A DNA stretch of 64,000 bases from DASPNM01 sp035626515 (GCA_035626515.1 DASPNM010000029.1:150784-214783); one strand, 5' to 3'. Positions 36,651 to 45,793 are shown, counted from the stretch's first letter. Program-made: numbers and translations. Notes: a model not told the origin generated them from the sequence alone.

Positions 36651-37478
36651 ATGTACACGCTGAACTGCATGGGTCGGATGGTGGCGACCGACAAGCCGCT
36701 TGTGATGGGAATCCTGAATATCACCCCGGATTCTTTCTATGCGCCGAGCCGCACCCTGCGAATTGATGACCTCCTGGAACGTGCGGGCATAATGCTGAGC
36801 GAAGGAGCGGATATTCTCGACATCGGCGGACAAAGTTCAAGGCCAGGGGCCGGGGCCGTGGATGCGGACAAAGAATGGGAACGGGTGGCTCCGGCGCTGG
36901 AAGCGCTGCGGGACCGGTTTCCCAATGCCATACTCTCGATTGATACGTTCCATGCTTCGGTAGCCCGCAAGGCCGTGAAGCTTGGAGTTTCCATGGTGAA
37001 TGACATCAGCGCGGGAAACCTCGATCCGGTGATGCTCGAAACCGTGGCTGAACTCGAAGTTCCTTATGTGCTGATGCACATGCGAGGAAATCCTTCAACG
37101 ATGCATCACGAGAGCAATTACGAAGACGTCACGCGGGAGGTGCTCGATTTTCTCATCCGCAAGCTGCACGAGGTGCGGTCTCATGGTATCCGCGACGTCA
37201 TCGTTGACCCCGGGTTCGGATTTGCGAAAACGATTTCTCAGAACTTCGAACTGTTGCGAAACCTGGAGAGCTTCCGGATGCTGGACTGTCCCATTCTCGT
37301 GGGACTCTCCCGAAAGTCAACAATCTACAAAACGCTGGGCATTGATGCGGAAGATTCGCTCAATGGCACCACGGTGGTGCATACAATTGCGCTGCTGAAT
37401 GGTGCGAATATGCTGCGTGTGCACGACGTGAAAGCGGCGGTGGAGGCGATCACCCTTTTCCTGCACTATAAAAAATAA
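36651..37478 (+). CDS. folP: Dihydropteroate synthase
   Basis: The 275-residue TIM barrel joins p-aminobenzoate to dihydropterin pyrophosphate in folate synthesis; sulfonamides target it. Motifs seen are VMGILNITPDSFY, ADILDIGGQSSRPGAG, SMVNDISAGNLD, VPYVLMHMRGNP, VIVDPGFGFAKT and GLSRKSTIYKTLG. The ATG at 36651 places MYTLNCMGRMV just ahead of the first strand, the usual layout. A strong hairpin terminator begins two bases past the stop. Confidence 0.96.
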   Translation: MYTLNCMGRMVATDKPLVMGILNITPDSFYAPSRTLRIDDLLERAGIMLSEGADILDIGGQSSRPGAGAVDADKEWERVAPALEALRDRFPNAILSIDTFHASVARKAVKLGVSMVNDISAGNLDPVMLETVAELEVPYVLMHMRGNPSTMHHESNYEDVTREVLDFLIRKLHEVRSHGIRDVIVDPGFGFAKTISQNFELLRNLESFRMLDCPILVGLSRKSTIYKTLGIDAEDSLNGTTVVHTIALLNGANMLRVHDVKAAVEAITLFLHYKK

Positions 37479-37479
37479 A

Positions 37480-37504
37480 AAGCACCCGATGGCAACGGGC
37501 GCTT
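37480..37504 (+). terminator. Hairpin terminator after folP
   Basis: AAGCACCCG and CGGGCGCTT pair over 9 bp with one A-C mismatch around a 7-base loop, followed by CTTATT. It starts two bases after the folP stop. Confidence 0.65.
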
Positions 37505-37742
37505 CTTATTGTACATCAAGACTGTTTGATCAGGGCCTCAATGTGGTCTCCACAGGCTTGGATTTTTTATTAGGACTAAGCAAAAAGTACGGTTTTAGTT
37601 CTTCGACCAGGTTTCACAGGAAGTCCGGTTTTTCAGGACGTTGGACTAAAAACGGAGCCGTTCGTGGGAAAACCTATCCCTACAAATTTCCGTTTTTCTT
37701 TGATTCGCGGAAGCGTCGTCAATTGAGGCCTGTCAATTTTTT
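37505..37742. other. Gene-free stretch with several local dyads
   Basis: No convincing gene is present in 238 bases. Several short self-complementary parts are visible: TGTGG/CCACA around TCT at 37542-37554, GTTTTAGT near 37590 with ACTAAAAAC near 37650, and GTCC/GGAC around 37625-37645. They could fold into an RNA between folP and the FKBP gene, but I cannot name a known RNA family. Confidence 0.25.
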
Positions 37743-38633
37743 TTACTGCACCGGAGGACTATCCGGAGCTTTTTCCTTCACATCCAGTATCGTGACGTCG
37801 AATATCAGATGGTCAAATGGTTTAATATTTGGCGAGCGTGGATCTGCACCGTAGCCAAGCAAAGACGGAACGTAAATCCGCGCCACAGCACCTTTTCTCA
37901 GTGCGCGAACGCCCTCGTCAAAACCGCGGATCATCTGGCCTCCGCCTGTGACGAACGAGTAAGGGAAAGCATGCTGGAAGGAGGTGTCCACGTTGCTGTC
38001 GAAAACCTTTCCAGAGAACGTCTTGCCTGTATAGTTGATCGTCACGTAGTTTCCCGAATCGATGGGCTCCCCCACTCCAGGATTGAGCACTTCAACGAAC
38101 GCCCCTGATTCTGTTTTTTGCGCATTGATTTTCCGCTGCGAAAGATAATTACCGACAAAACTGATCTCTTTTTCCAGCCACTCGCGCTGCACACGATCCC
38201 GGTCCAGTTGAGCGAGCGAATCGTTAACAAACACGTCCAGGATCCGGACCTGCGTCACGATGCGATCGCCTTTTTTGAAATGCGGGGGAATTCCCTGCGG
38301 ATTTCTTTTGATGAACGTGTCCATCATTTGCGTTGCGATCACACTGTCGCCTTTTTCCAGGCGGGTCCAGAGCTCGGAAAGTTCATACGGTTGTGAGCCG
38401 GACTCGATCTGGAAATACAGCGGAAGCTTATCGAAAGAATTATAATAAACCGAATCATTGATCTTCTGGAGCAAATTCAGCTTGATGATATTCCCCGGCC
38501 GGACCCGCTGCGTATCATCGGCCGGAAACAGCTTATAGGGCAGCCCGCCCGGCGTTTTACGGTAAGAGATTTTGTTGCAGCCTGCGACAACTGCGGTCAC
38601 GAGGATGATGAATAAAAGGATTCTACTTTGCAT
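37743..38633 (-). CDS. FKBP-type peptidyl-prolyl isomerase lipoprotein
   Basis: This 296-residue protein has a lipoprotein signal peptide (IILVTAVVAGC) and an N-terminal domain of unknown fold. The C-terminal FKBP domain shows DSGNYVTINYTGKTFSGKVFDSN, MIRGFDEGVRALRKGAVARIYVPSLLGYG and FDHLIFDVTILDV. FKBPs catalyse cis-trans proline isomerisation and chaperone exported proteins; envelope-anchored ones in Bacteroidota include GldI-like gliding proteins. The ATG at 38633 begins the signal peptide; the longer frame is a spurious basic leader. It lies nine bases after the DHH gene. Confidence 0.92.
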   Translation of the reverse strand: MQSRILLFIILVTAVVAGCNKISYRKTPGGLPYKLFPADDTQRVRPGNIIKLNLLQKINDSVYYNSFDKLPLYFQIESGSQPYELSELWTRLEKGDSVIATQMMDTFIKRNPQGIPPHFKKGDRIVTQVRILDVFVNDSLAQLDRDRVQREWLEKEISFVGNYLSQRKINAQKTESGAFVEVLNPGVGEPIDSGNYVTINYTGKTFSGKVFDSNVDTSFQHAFPYSFVTGGGQMIRGFDEGVRALRKGAVARIYVPSLLGYGADPRSPNIKPFDHLIFDVTILDVKEKAPDSPPVQ

Positions 38634-38641
38634 GTTTCTGA

Positions 38642-39649
38642 TTATTGTAAAAGATGTTGATTCTCCCGGAGTGCTTCCTTGAACTTCTGCACCGTTTTCT
38701 CCAGGCTGTCGGTGGTTCTGCCTCCGGCGGCGTTGAAATGCCCGCCTCCGCTGAAATATTTTCGCGCAAACGTGTTGCAGTCGAAATCCCCTTTGCTGCG
38801 AAAGCTCCACTTCCGCTCTTCGTCCCGGTCGATCACGAGCGCCACAAGCTTGATGCCCTGGATGGTCTGGGGGAAATTGACCAGGCCCTCCGTATCGCCC
38901 GTTTTAATGTCGTACCTGATGAGGTCCGATCGCGGCACCGCAATGAGCACGGTGTTGTATTCATAAAATACCTCCATGCGGTGCAGCAGCACATGCCCGA
39001 TGAAGCGAAGCCGGTTCTCGAGAAAATTATCAAATAGCTTGTCATGCACTTCCGAATGTCCGAAGCCGCGCGACTTTAGGTCGGCCACCATTTTGTGAAC
39101 TCCTGCGTGTGCTGTAGGGAACCGGAACGAGCCCGTATCGCCCACGATGCCCGCATACAGGCATTCGCTCACCTGTTCGTTGATCTTATCGGCATGTCCC
39201 GACCCGAGAATGAAATCGTACACCATTTCGCAGGTAGAGCTTTTGGAAGTGTCGCTCACGCCATAGTCAAATGCCGCAGCGTCCGGTTCCTGGTGGTGAT
39301 CGATGAGGATCCTGGTGCATTTCAGCTGCCGAAGTTTTGGGGCGAGGTTCCGGGTGCGGTCGTAATGGTTGAAGTCGAGGCAAAACAGCCACTCGGCTTC
39401 TTCGAGGATCTTTTCCGCCCTTCCTCTGTCCACGTCGTAATCAATTACCTCGGCGGCCCCGGGCATCCAATTGACCCAGTTGGCCCAGTTCGTGGGCGAA
39501 ATCACGGTGACGGTATGTCCCAGCTGCGCGAGAAAATGCTTCAGGGCGAGCGAAGAACCCATGGCGTCGGCATCCGGTTTCTGGTGCGTTGTGATCGCGA
39601 TTTTCCGGTGCTGGGTCAGCAGCGGAAATATTTCGTAGATGGGCTTCAT
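38642..39649 (-). CDS. DHH/DHHA1 phosphoesterase (NrnA-like)
   Basis: This 335-residue protein has the DHH family set: TTHQKPDADAMGSSLAL, FCLDFNHYDRT, ILIDHHQEPDAAAFDYG, GIVGDTGSFRFPT, and the DHHA1 signature FSGGGHFNAAGG. NrnA-like members degrade nanoRNA and convert pAp to AMP; others act on cyclic di-AMP. The metal ligands are all present. The ATG is at 39649, preceded by TTG. A near-consensus -7 box, TATCTTCG (39662-39669), lies 12 bases before it. Confidence 0.9.
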   Translation of the reverse strand: MKPIYEIFPLLTQHRKIAITTHQKPDADAMGSSLALKHFLAQLGHTVTVISPTNWANWVNWMPGAAEVIDYDVDRGRAEKILEEAEWLFCLDFNHYDRTRNLAPKLRQLKCTRILIDHHQEPDAAAFDYGVSDTSKSSTCEMVYDFILGSGHADKINEQVSECLYAGIVGDTGSFRFPTAHAGVHKMVADLKSRGFGHSEVHDKLFDNFLENRLRFIGHVLLHRMEVFYEYNTVLIAVPRSDLIRYDIKTGDTEGLVNFPQTIQGIKLVALVIDRDEERKWSFRSKGDFDCNTFARKYFSGGGHFNAAGGRTTDSLEKTVQKFKEALRENQHLLQ

Positions 39650-39732
39650 CAAAAACGGCTGCGAAGATAAGCCATTCTACGAGGCCGGCGCGTTTGCAGG
39701 AGCGTCGGAAAACGGGGAATACAACTTTGTGT

Positions 39733-39740
39733 TAGCTTTG
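39733..39740 (+). promoter_or_regulatory. Candidate -7 box of ndk
   Basis: A perfect TAGCTTTG, 34 bases before the ndk ATG. No TTTG box is present at 19-21 bases upstream. Confidence 0.5.
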
Positions 39741-39774
39741 CGCCCCGAATCTCATTGGGGACGAAAATCAAATT

Positions 39775-40191
39775 ATGTCGAATCTTACCTATACTATGAT
39801 CAAGCCGGACGCGATGAAGAACGGGCACGCCGGCGCGATCCTCGATCACATCATCCGCGCAGGTTTTCGGGTCCGTGCTCTGAAGCTCACGCGACTCAGC
39901 GCCGAAAAAGCGGGAGAATTCTATGCGATTCACCGGGAGCGCCCGTTTTACCAGCAGCTTGTGGAGTTCATGAGCAGCGGGCCCATTGTCGCAGCTATTC
40001 TTGAAAAAGAAAATGCGGTTGCTGATTTCCGGAAGCTGATCGGTGCCACCGATCCGGCGAAGGCGGATGAAGGAACTATCCGCAAGCTGTACGCAACTTC
40101 CGTTGGAGAAAACGCCGTGCACGGAAGCGACAGTGACGAAAATGCGCGCATCGAGTGCGACTTCATGTTTTCCGCGCTGGAGCGGTTCTAA
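39775..40191 (+). CDS. ndk: Nucleoside-diphosphate kinase
   Basis: This 138-residue enzyme transfers phosphate between nucleoside tri- and diphosphates via a His intermediate. Key parts are TYTMIKPDAMKNGHAGAIL, FYAIHRERPFYQQLVEFMSSGPIVAAIL and GATDPAKADEGTIRKLYA. ENAVHGSDSDENARIECDFMF has the catalytic His in NAVHGSDS. It is a single gene on the plus strand, convergent with the DUF6438 gene. Confidence 0.97.
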   Translation: MSNLTYTMIKPDAMKNGHAGAILDHIIRAGFRVRALKLTRLSAEKAGEFYAIHRERPFYQQLVEFMSSGPIVAAILEKENAVADFRKLIGATDPAKADEGTIRKLYATSVGENAVHGSDSDENARIECDFMFSALERF

Positions 40192-40200
40192 ATTTCCCGG

Positions 40201-41091
40201 TCATTTCCAGGGCTGAGAACCGCGCATTTCGAAAAACTTGCTGTAGAGAAGGCGCAAGCCAAAATTTCCTTTCAGGCCATAGTCGCGGATCTCTTTAACA
40301 CTGCCGTCCGCATAACGGACGCGGAGCCACGCGGTTTGGTCCTCGGCCCATGACACCTTGTAATCATCCGCCAGGCGTGCAGGGTCCACGTAATGAACAA
40401 GGGCCAGCAATTCGTCGAGGAAGGAGCGGGAAAACGTTGCAGAATAAGTTCCCATTTTTGGATTGTACGCGCCTGCCTCGTAGACCGCTTTTCCCTCCGC
40501 GTCCAGGCGAATGGAAAATACCGGACAACTTCCGAAGCAATAGCCTGTACGAAAGCTGATCGAATCGATTTTTTTCTGCGCCGGGGTAGCGTTGTACTCC
40601 ACAAAGCCGCCATGCCGGTACACCAGCGTATCCCCCCGGGATCGCCCACGGGACGGGGAAAGATAATAATACAACGCCGCACGGCCGCCGGCGTCCGCGA
40701 TGCGCGCCAGCTCGCATTTATCGAAAATGTTGTAGGAAAGCGTGATCGTTTCGAACCGGTTTGCGCCGCGGTCCATGATCACATACACGCCGTAATCCAT
40801 CCAGAAAGGCATTATGAGCAGATCGTTCCGCCCGTCGCCATCGAAATCTGCCCGGTCCCAGTTTTTAATTTGCCAGCTTTCCGCCATTCCGTTGCATTCC
40901 AGGTCGCGGCGCAACGCTGCGGTGCTGCGGAGCTCGAACCGTTCGCTGTTGAAATCTTTGTTTACAGATTTCAGGAAAGCAAGCACCTCAGCGTCGTTGC
41001 CAAGACTGTCGATGCGATTGCGCTGCGCTTCCGCATCCGTACTCACTGAGAAAATCACGGCGATCAGCGCGAGACGGGCTAGTCGTTTCAT
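40201..41091 (-). CDS. Secreted DUF6438 domain protein
   Basis: This 296-residue protein has a signal peptide (LALIAVIFSVSTDAEA). The middle has an FG-GAP/VCBS-like line (NWDRADFDGDGRNDLLIMPFW). The C-terminal half matches DUF6438, with the family-specific CFGSCPVFSIRLDAEGKAVYEAG and the tail DYGLKGNFGLRLLYSKF. The function is unknown. Its start overlaps the TraB gene stop by four bases, so both are in one transcript and probably in the same compartment. Confidence 0.8.
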   Translation of the reverse strand: MKRLARLALIAVIFSVSTDAEAQRNRIDSLGNDAEVLAFLKSVNKDFNSERFELRSTAALRRDLECNGMAESWQIKNWDRADFDGDGRNDLLIMPFWMDYGVYVIMDRGANRFETITLSYNIFDKCELARIADAGGRAALYYYLSPSRGRSRGDTLVYRHGGFVEYNATPAQKKIDSISFRTGYCFGSCPVFSIRLDAEGKAVYEAGAYNPKMGTYSATFSRSFLDELLALVHYVDPARLADDYKVSWAEDQTAWLRVRYADGSVKEIRDYGLKGNFGLRLLYSKFFEMRGSQPWK

Positions 41092-41993
41092 ATTACTCGG
41101 GTCTTGTTAAGCTTGTTCGGCACGGGCGTCACGGTAAATCCTTCTTTTCTCAAAAGGCTGATCACTCCGCGTTCTCCGGGCAAATGACCGGCGCCGACGG
41201 CAATCAGCAGGGACTTTTTCGGCAAAAGCTGCTTCAGCTTGCGCACCCAGTTTTCATTTCGGTTGTACAGCAGTGGCTCGGCGAACTCTGCAATGCCGGC
41301 GTCGGGATGATTCAGAAGCTCTTCCAGCCTGGCCAGATCCTGTTCCGGGTACGCTTTCATCATCTGGTCCAGCTCCTCATCCCGGGAATCACCTGAAGAG
41401 TTGCTGCGGATATAGCGAAGCAGCTGCTCCGCCTGCACGCGGTAAGGAATGCTGTCGAGCACTCCGGCCTGGTAAGCCATGCTCTCCAGTCCCCTGATCT
41501 TTTTGCCATGACGGTTTGCTTCCTCCAGAATAAGCTGTTCCATCATTGCGGTATTTTCACAGGCCAACCCCGATTCCTGCAGAGTGGAAGCAGCCAGCAT
41601 CGGCTTAAACGTTTCGAGCAGCGAAAACGGGAGCAACGGCTGGCGGCGTTCGAAGTATTCTTTTACGCGGGCATAGTCCTCTTCACTGAGCAGGTCCCGC
41701 AGGGTGGTGTCTCCGCGCATCTTCATTTTACCGATAGCCCCGATCATTTCGAAAAAATTATCAAGGTCCACTTCGAAATAAACTTCATCACATTCGCGGA
41801 TCACGCGCGTGAGGCTGTCGCTCAACATCGCGTCTTCCGCGCAGATCAGGTGAATGGTGCCGTAGAGGTACGATGGCTGCGAAAGTCCGTTGCCGGAGAT
41901 TTTCCAGAGGAGGGTATTGTTTCGCTTATCGTGCTGACCAAAGGCGGCCAGCGAAATCAGGCCCAGAAAAATTGCTGCACTCAGGTTCTTCAT
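41088..41993 (-). CDS. TraB/GumN family protein
   Basis: This 301-residue secreted protein has a signal peptide (AIFLGLISLAAFGQ). It shows the family's GTIH motif (SYLYGTIHLICAED), EVDLDNFFEM, and the C-terminal AVGAGHLPGERGVISLLRKEGFTVTPV. TraB/GumN members are thought to be metallo-hydrolases related to Tiki proteases, not a settled function. I take the ATG at 41993; the previous codon is GTG. It overlaps the DUF6438 gene by four bases. Confidence 0.9.
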   Translation of the reverse strand: MKNLSAAIFLGLISLAAFGQHDKRNNTLLWKISGNGLSQPSYLYGTIHLICAEDAMLSDSLTRVIRECDEVYFEVDLDNFFEMIGAIGKMKMRGDTTLRDLLSEEDYARVKEYFERRQPLLPFSLLETFKPMLAASTLQESGLACENTAMMEQLILEEANRHGKKIRGLESMAYQAGVLDSIPYRVQAEQLLRYIRSNSSGDSRDEELDQMMKAYPEQDLARLEELLNHPDAGIAEFAEPLLYNRNENWVRKLKQLLPKKSLLIAVGAGHLPGERGVISLLRKEGFTVTPVPNKLNKTRVI

Positions 41994-42037
41994 CACACAA
42001 TTTTCAGCAAGTTAATGATAAATGACCAGCAGGCGGG

Positions 42038-43954
42038 TCACTGCACAACGGCTTCCTCTCCGTAAAGCTGGCTCTTGAATTTAAGGGATGGGGACGGAAT
42101 GAAGGGACCAATGCCGAGCTGTTCCCATTTTTCATCCACGGCCCGTACGGTCGCGTCATCGGCTACGATGATGTTGGGCCAGTCGCGCTGAAAACCGTCA
42201 AACTCTTTCGTCTTGATCGTTCCGTCGAACCCGATGCAGCTACCCACTTCTCTGCCCTTTTCGCCCGTACGGGCAATCACGTGGTCGCGTTTTGGGTCAA
42301 GGTTGTTGCAAAATCTCCAGAGCGCGACCGGCAGATCATTCGGATCCACCGTATGCTCGACGTACAGAATCATTTTTATTCCAGCCAGCGAAGTTGACCG
42401 GCAAAGTTGTTCGTGCAGCTCACGCACATGTCCCCGGCGACTTTTTTCCAGAGAAATGATCAGCACCGGGATCTGTCTTGCAACCAGCGAGGAGTTATAT
42501 GCGCGAATATCCGCAATGCCATCCAGCAGGCGGCTGATGGATGCCAGATCGGCCATGGCGGGCAGGCTGTCATTTTCGTCTACTTCTTCCGGAAACTTTT
42601 CTGTTCCGTCAATGCACATCTTGCCCCCGAAACCCAGCTTGCTGCAGCTGTGATCCAGCACGTCCATCGGGCCGGTTGAAAAATAAATATCCCGGGCGGG
42701 ATCCAGGTTTTTCAAAACATAGCGTGCCAGCTCCTCGTAATCCTGGATCCGGGTCTTTTCGTCCGCGAGTACGAGAATCTTGTTGAACATCATTTGCCCG
42801 GCGCCCCACATTGCGTTCATTACCTTCTGTCCCTGCCCTGCGTAATCCTTCCGGATTTGCGCGATCACCAGGTTGTGAAAGACACCTTCCACGGGCATGT
42901 CCATATCCAGGATTTCCGGAACAAGCGTCATTTTCATCGGTGCCAGGAAGATGCGTTCGGTGGCTTTTCCCAGCCAGGCATCTTCCTGGGGAGGGATTCC
43001 CACGATCGTCGCGGGATATACCGCGTCTTTTTTGTGAGTGATGGCTGTGATGTGAAAACGCGGGTACCAGTCGGCCAGGGAATAATAGCCTGTGTGATCT
43101 CCGAAAGGCCCTTCCCAGATCAATTCGTCATCGGGGTCGATGTACCCTTCGATCACAAAGTCGGCGTCTGCCGGCACTTCCAGCTCGGGCTGCGTCAGGC
43201 AACGCACCAGTTCCACCTTTTTCTTCCTGAGAAAACCGGCGAGCATGTATTCGTCCACGTTTTCCGGGAGCGGCGCAGTGGCGGAATAGCCGTACACCGG
43301 ATCTCCTCCGAGCGAAACCGCAACGGGCATTCTTTTTTTCAGCTTTTTGTATTCGTTGAAATGCTTTGCCGACACTTTGTGCTTGTGCCAGTGCATGGCA
43401 GTGAGTCGTGGACCGAATACCTGCATCCGGTACATCCCGACATTGCGCGTGCCTGTGATGGGGTCACGCGTATGGATCACCGGGAGCGTGAGAAACGGAC
43501 CTCCGTCCTTCGGCCAGCAGGTGATCACCGGCAGCTTCGTGACATCGGCATCGCGCATCACTACTTCCTGGCAACGCCCTTTTCCCCTGCGAACGCGCGG
43601 CATCGCGGCAGAAAATTGTCGAAGCTTGGGCAACATTTTCAGCCGGTCGACAATGCTTTCTTTAGGCGCCGACAGCAAGCGAAAAAGTCCTTCGATCTCG
43701 GCGGCCACATCGTCCAGCCGTTTTACTCCAAGCGCCATGCACATCCGCTTCTCGCTGCCGTAGGCGTTCATCAGCACGGGAAACGGGTAACCCGTGTTCT
43801 CAAAAAGCAGGGCCTTCCCCCCTCCCGGCTGTTTACTCATGCGGTCGGTGATCTCTGCCATTTCGAGCTTTGGATTTACATAGGTTTTAATGCGCAGGAG
43901 TTCGCCTGCCTTATCGAGCGCGTGGATAAACTCCGCCAGGTCGCGATAGGCCAT
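42038..43954 (-). CDS. UbiD-family decarboxylase (menaquinone biosynthesis type)
   Basis: UbiD enzymes use prenylated FMN to decarboxylate aromatic acids. The 638-residue protein shows LLFENTGYPFPVLMNAYGSEKRM, TRDPITGTRNVGMYRMQVFG (prFMN/Mn-binding), DDELIWEGPFGDHTGYYSLADWYPRFHITAITHKKD with the catalytic Glu-Arg-Glu region, and YVEHTVDPNDL near the C-terminus. Bacteroidota members of this length are usually assigned to the futalosine or classical menaquinone route. A TAACTTTG box ends four bases before the ATG. It is divergent from nothing nearby; the barrel gene is upstream in the same direction. Confidence 0.93.
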   Translation of the reverse strand: MAYRDLAEFIHALDKAGELLRIKTYVNPKLEMAEITDRMSKQPGGGKALLFENTGYPFPVLMNAYGSEKRMCMALGVKRLDDVAAEIEGLFRLLSAPKESIVDRLKMLPKLRQFSAAMPRVRRGKGRCQEVVMRDADVTKLPVITCWPKDGGPFLTLPVIHTRDPITGTRNVGMYRMQVFGPRLTAMHWHKHKVSAKHFNEYKKLKKRMPVAVSLGGDPVYGYSATAPLPENVDEYMLAGFLRKKKVELVRCLTQPELEVPADADFVIEGYIDPDDELIWEGPFGDHTGYYSLADWYPRFHITAITHKKDAVYPATIVGIPPQEDAWLGKATERIFLAPMKMTLVPEILDMDMPVEGVFHNLVIAQIRKDYAGQGQKVMNAMWGAGQMMFNKILVLADEKTRIQDYEELARYVLKNLDPARDIYFSTGPMDVLDHSCSKLGFGGKMCIDGTEKFPEEVDENDSLPAMADLASISRLLDGIADIRAYNSSLVARQIPVLIISLEKSRRGHVRELHEQLCRSTSLAGIKMILYVEHTVDPNDLPVALWRFCNNLDPKRDHVIARTGEKGREVGSCIGFDGTIKTKEFDGFQRDWPNIIVADDATVRAVDEKWEQLGIGPFIPSPSLKFKSQLYGEEAVVQ

Positions 43955-43958
43955 GTCG

Positions 43959-43966
43959 CAAAGTTA
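43959..43966 (-). promoter_or_regulatory. Candidate -7 box of the UbiD-type gene, four bases before ATG
   Basis: A perfect TAACTTTG on the minus strand. The best TTTG is 23 bases upstream (43990-43993). Transcription should begin at or next to the start codon. Confidence 0.5.
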
Positions 43967-44010
43967 AGCGCGGCGCAAGCTGTTGTCTGCAAAAAGAAGA
44001 TAACATGGCG

Positions 44011-44871
44011 TTATTGCGGTACCGTAGGGCAACCGTATTTCCCCCGACCGTTGAAGATCGGAAAGCCTCCGCCTCCGTTTCCCAGCCGGAAACTAAAATG
44101 CAGCCCGGCGAAATAATAGTAATCCGAACTTTTCGGACTTCCCCTCTGGGCACCTTTCTGCGGATACTGCGCATTTCCTCCAGGCAGTTCATCCCCCCGG
44201 TACGCCATGTCCACCGCGAGCTGACCTTTGGCGGTAAGCAATTCGTTGCGGTCCGCGTAATTGCGGCTCACATCGTCCAGGTAATCGGTGAATAATTTTC
44301 GAAGCCCGAACTCAACCCCGAGACGGAGGTCATCGGTGAACGCATATTTAATACCGCCGCCAAAAGGGATCCCCAGTTGGGTGAGCTTGTAGGGTTTGAT
44401 GTTATAGCCGGGAACTCCCTGTCCTTCCGTGCTGAGCGGCTGCAGGTACACCTGCTGCTGGTTCACAGTATACGCGTAGGGATTGAACCGAAATAAGGCG
44501 GCACCGGCAAAAACATAGGGAGAATATTTTCGCTCGTACAGGTTGAACAGATAATATTCTCCAACCAGCTGAAATTCCCACAGCGTTGTTTCAAACGAAA
44601 GGTTGCGGCGCACAAGATGCGTATCCGGGCTGTAACGGTCCGCACCACCTAGTATCGAATATGTTACACCGGCGCGGAGCAGCACCTGCTCGCTGATCTC
44701 GTAATTGCCTGTAATACCGGCGGCGCCGTTCGTGAGCTGCTTCGGAAATATCCCTGTTACGAGGTCGCCATTGTAGGCCGACGCTCCCGCGAACAAGCCG
44801 GCATGAAAGGTTTGGGCATTTGATTCCACCAAAGCAATCATTGAGCAAAAAAGAAAGAGGCGATTCTTCAT
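44011..44871 (-). CDS. DUF6089-like outer-membrane barrel protein
   Basis: This 286-residue protein has a signal peptide and strand-rich sequence: GLFAGASAYNGDLV, NYEISEQVLLRAGVTYSILGGADRYS, YSPYVFAGAALFRFNPYAY and FTDDLRLGVEFGLRKLFTDYLDDVS. Very similar words occur in the next gene, so the two are tandem paralogues. GTG at 44886 would be in frame but falls inside a TACCTTTG -7 box, so I start at the ATG 44871, where the signal peptide begins. It is a probable small outer-membrane porin-like protein; no ligand is known. Confidence 0.82.
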   Translation of the reverse strand: MKNRLFLFCSMIALVESNAQTFHAGLFAGASAYNGDLVTGIFPKQLTNGAAGITGNYEISEQVLLRAGVTYSILGGADRYSPDTHLVRRNLSFETTLWEFQLVGEYYLFNLYERKYSPYVFAGAALFRFNPYAYTVNQQQVYLQPLSTEGQGVPGYNIKPYKLTQLGIPFGGGIKYAFTDDLRLGVEFGLRKLFTDYLDDVSRNYADRNELLTAKGQLAVDMAYRGDELPGGNAQYPQKGAQRGSPKSSDYYYFAGLHFSFRLGNGGGGFPIFNGRGKYGCPTVPQ

Positions 44872-44885
44872 GACGCTTGCATTCA

Positions 44886-44893
44886 CAAAGGTA
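44886..44893 (-). promoter_or_regulatory. Candidate -7 box of the 44011-44871 barrel gene
   Basis: A perfect TACCTTTG on the minus strand that ends 14 bases before the preferred ATG and overlaps an alternative GTG. No TTTG box is seen at the right distance. Confidence 0.5.
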
Positions 44894-44923
44894 GTCCGCG
44901 GTGGCCGGACATGTTAGAACGAA

Positions 44924-45793
44924 TTAATATTCGGAAACATTGCGCGGGCAGCGCCGGTAAGTAGAGTTGCTGCCAATTCCGGAGAAAAGATCAGCTATGG
45001 AGTGAAAGCTCATTTCAACCGTAACACCGAGAAGGTAGTACCAGTCCATTTCGCTTGGCGTTCCGCGCTGCTCTCCATGCACCGGGTAGGAATTACCGCC
45101 GGGAAGTTCGTCGCCCCGATAAGCCAGCTCCACGGCTTTGGGTCCGCGCTCGCGCAGCAGGAGATCGCGGTCCACGAAAAAGCTGCTCACATCGTCGAGA
45201 TGATCGGTGAAAGTTTTCCGCTGGCTGAATTCAACACCCAGGCGCAGGTCATCGGTGACGGCAAACCTGATCCCTCCGCCAAACGGAATGCACCACTGGA
45301 ACAATTGGTATGGCTGCGGTCGGGAGATACCCGGCAACCCCTGCCCTTCCGTGCTGAGCGGCTGCAGCCTCGTCCTTACGCCCGCACTGTCGTAAGCCCA
45401 CGGGTCGAAATGAAAAACGCCGAGAGCTGCATATGCGTATGGCCGGATGCGACTGTCGGGACGCCCAACGGAAATCTCGAATCCTGCCTGCAGCTCCTGG
45501 ATGGAACTATAGAAGCTCAGGTTTCGCGGTTGAAGGTAATCACGGTTGTACCGGTCCGCTGCATCTACTTTACCTGAAAAAAATCCGGCTCTTGCCGTGA
45601 ACCAGGAGGTGATAGGTTTCCGAACGATTATCCCCGCAGCTGCGTTGGCCTGCCCAAATGTGAAGCTGTGCGGATTCAGATCTCCGTGGTAGTTAATCAT
45701 TCCCGTATAGAAAGACAAGCTAGGGGGCTGAGCGACCGCACCCAGGGTACACGAAAATGCAAGAAAGAATAAAGTAGTTTTCAGGATTTTCAT
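44924..45793 (-). CDS. DUF6089-like outer-membrane barrel protein, paralogue
   Basis: This 289-residue protein has a signal peptide (LAFSCTLGAVAQ). It shares YHGDLN, NLSFYSSIQELQAGFEI, YAYAALGVFHFDPWAY, TDDLRLGVEFSQRKTFTDHLDDVSSFFVDRD, LSTEGQGLPG and YRGDELPGGN with the neighbour at 44011. That points to a recent-enough tandem duplication. It lies upstream of the neighbour in the transcription direction, but the neighbour has its own -7 box. Confidence 0.8.
   Translation of the reverse strand: MKILKTTLFFLAFSCTLGAVAQPPSLSFYTGMINYHGDLNPHSFTFGQANAAAGIIVRKPITSWFTARAGFFSGKVDAADRYNRDYLQPRNLSFYSSIQELQAGFEISVGRPDSRIRPYAYAALGVFHFDPWAYDSAGVRTRLQPLSTEGQGLPGISRPQPYQLFQWCIPFGGGIRFAVTDDLRLGVEFSQRKTFTDHLDDVSSFFVDRDLLLRERGPKAVELAYRGDELPGGNSYPVHGEQRGTPSEMDWYYLLGVTVEMSFHSIADLFSGIGSNSTYRRCPRNVSEY

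Noticed and set aside
37489..37854. Open frame of 121 codons after folP
   Set aside because: It starts inside the folP terminator and overlaps the FKBP gene; low complexity, no start signal.
42794..44116. Open frame of 440 codons antisense to the UbiD-type gene
   Set aside because: Reads through the whole decarboxylase gene and past its promoter; no recognisable protein.
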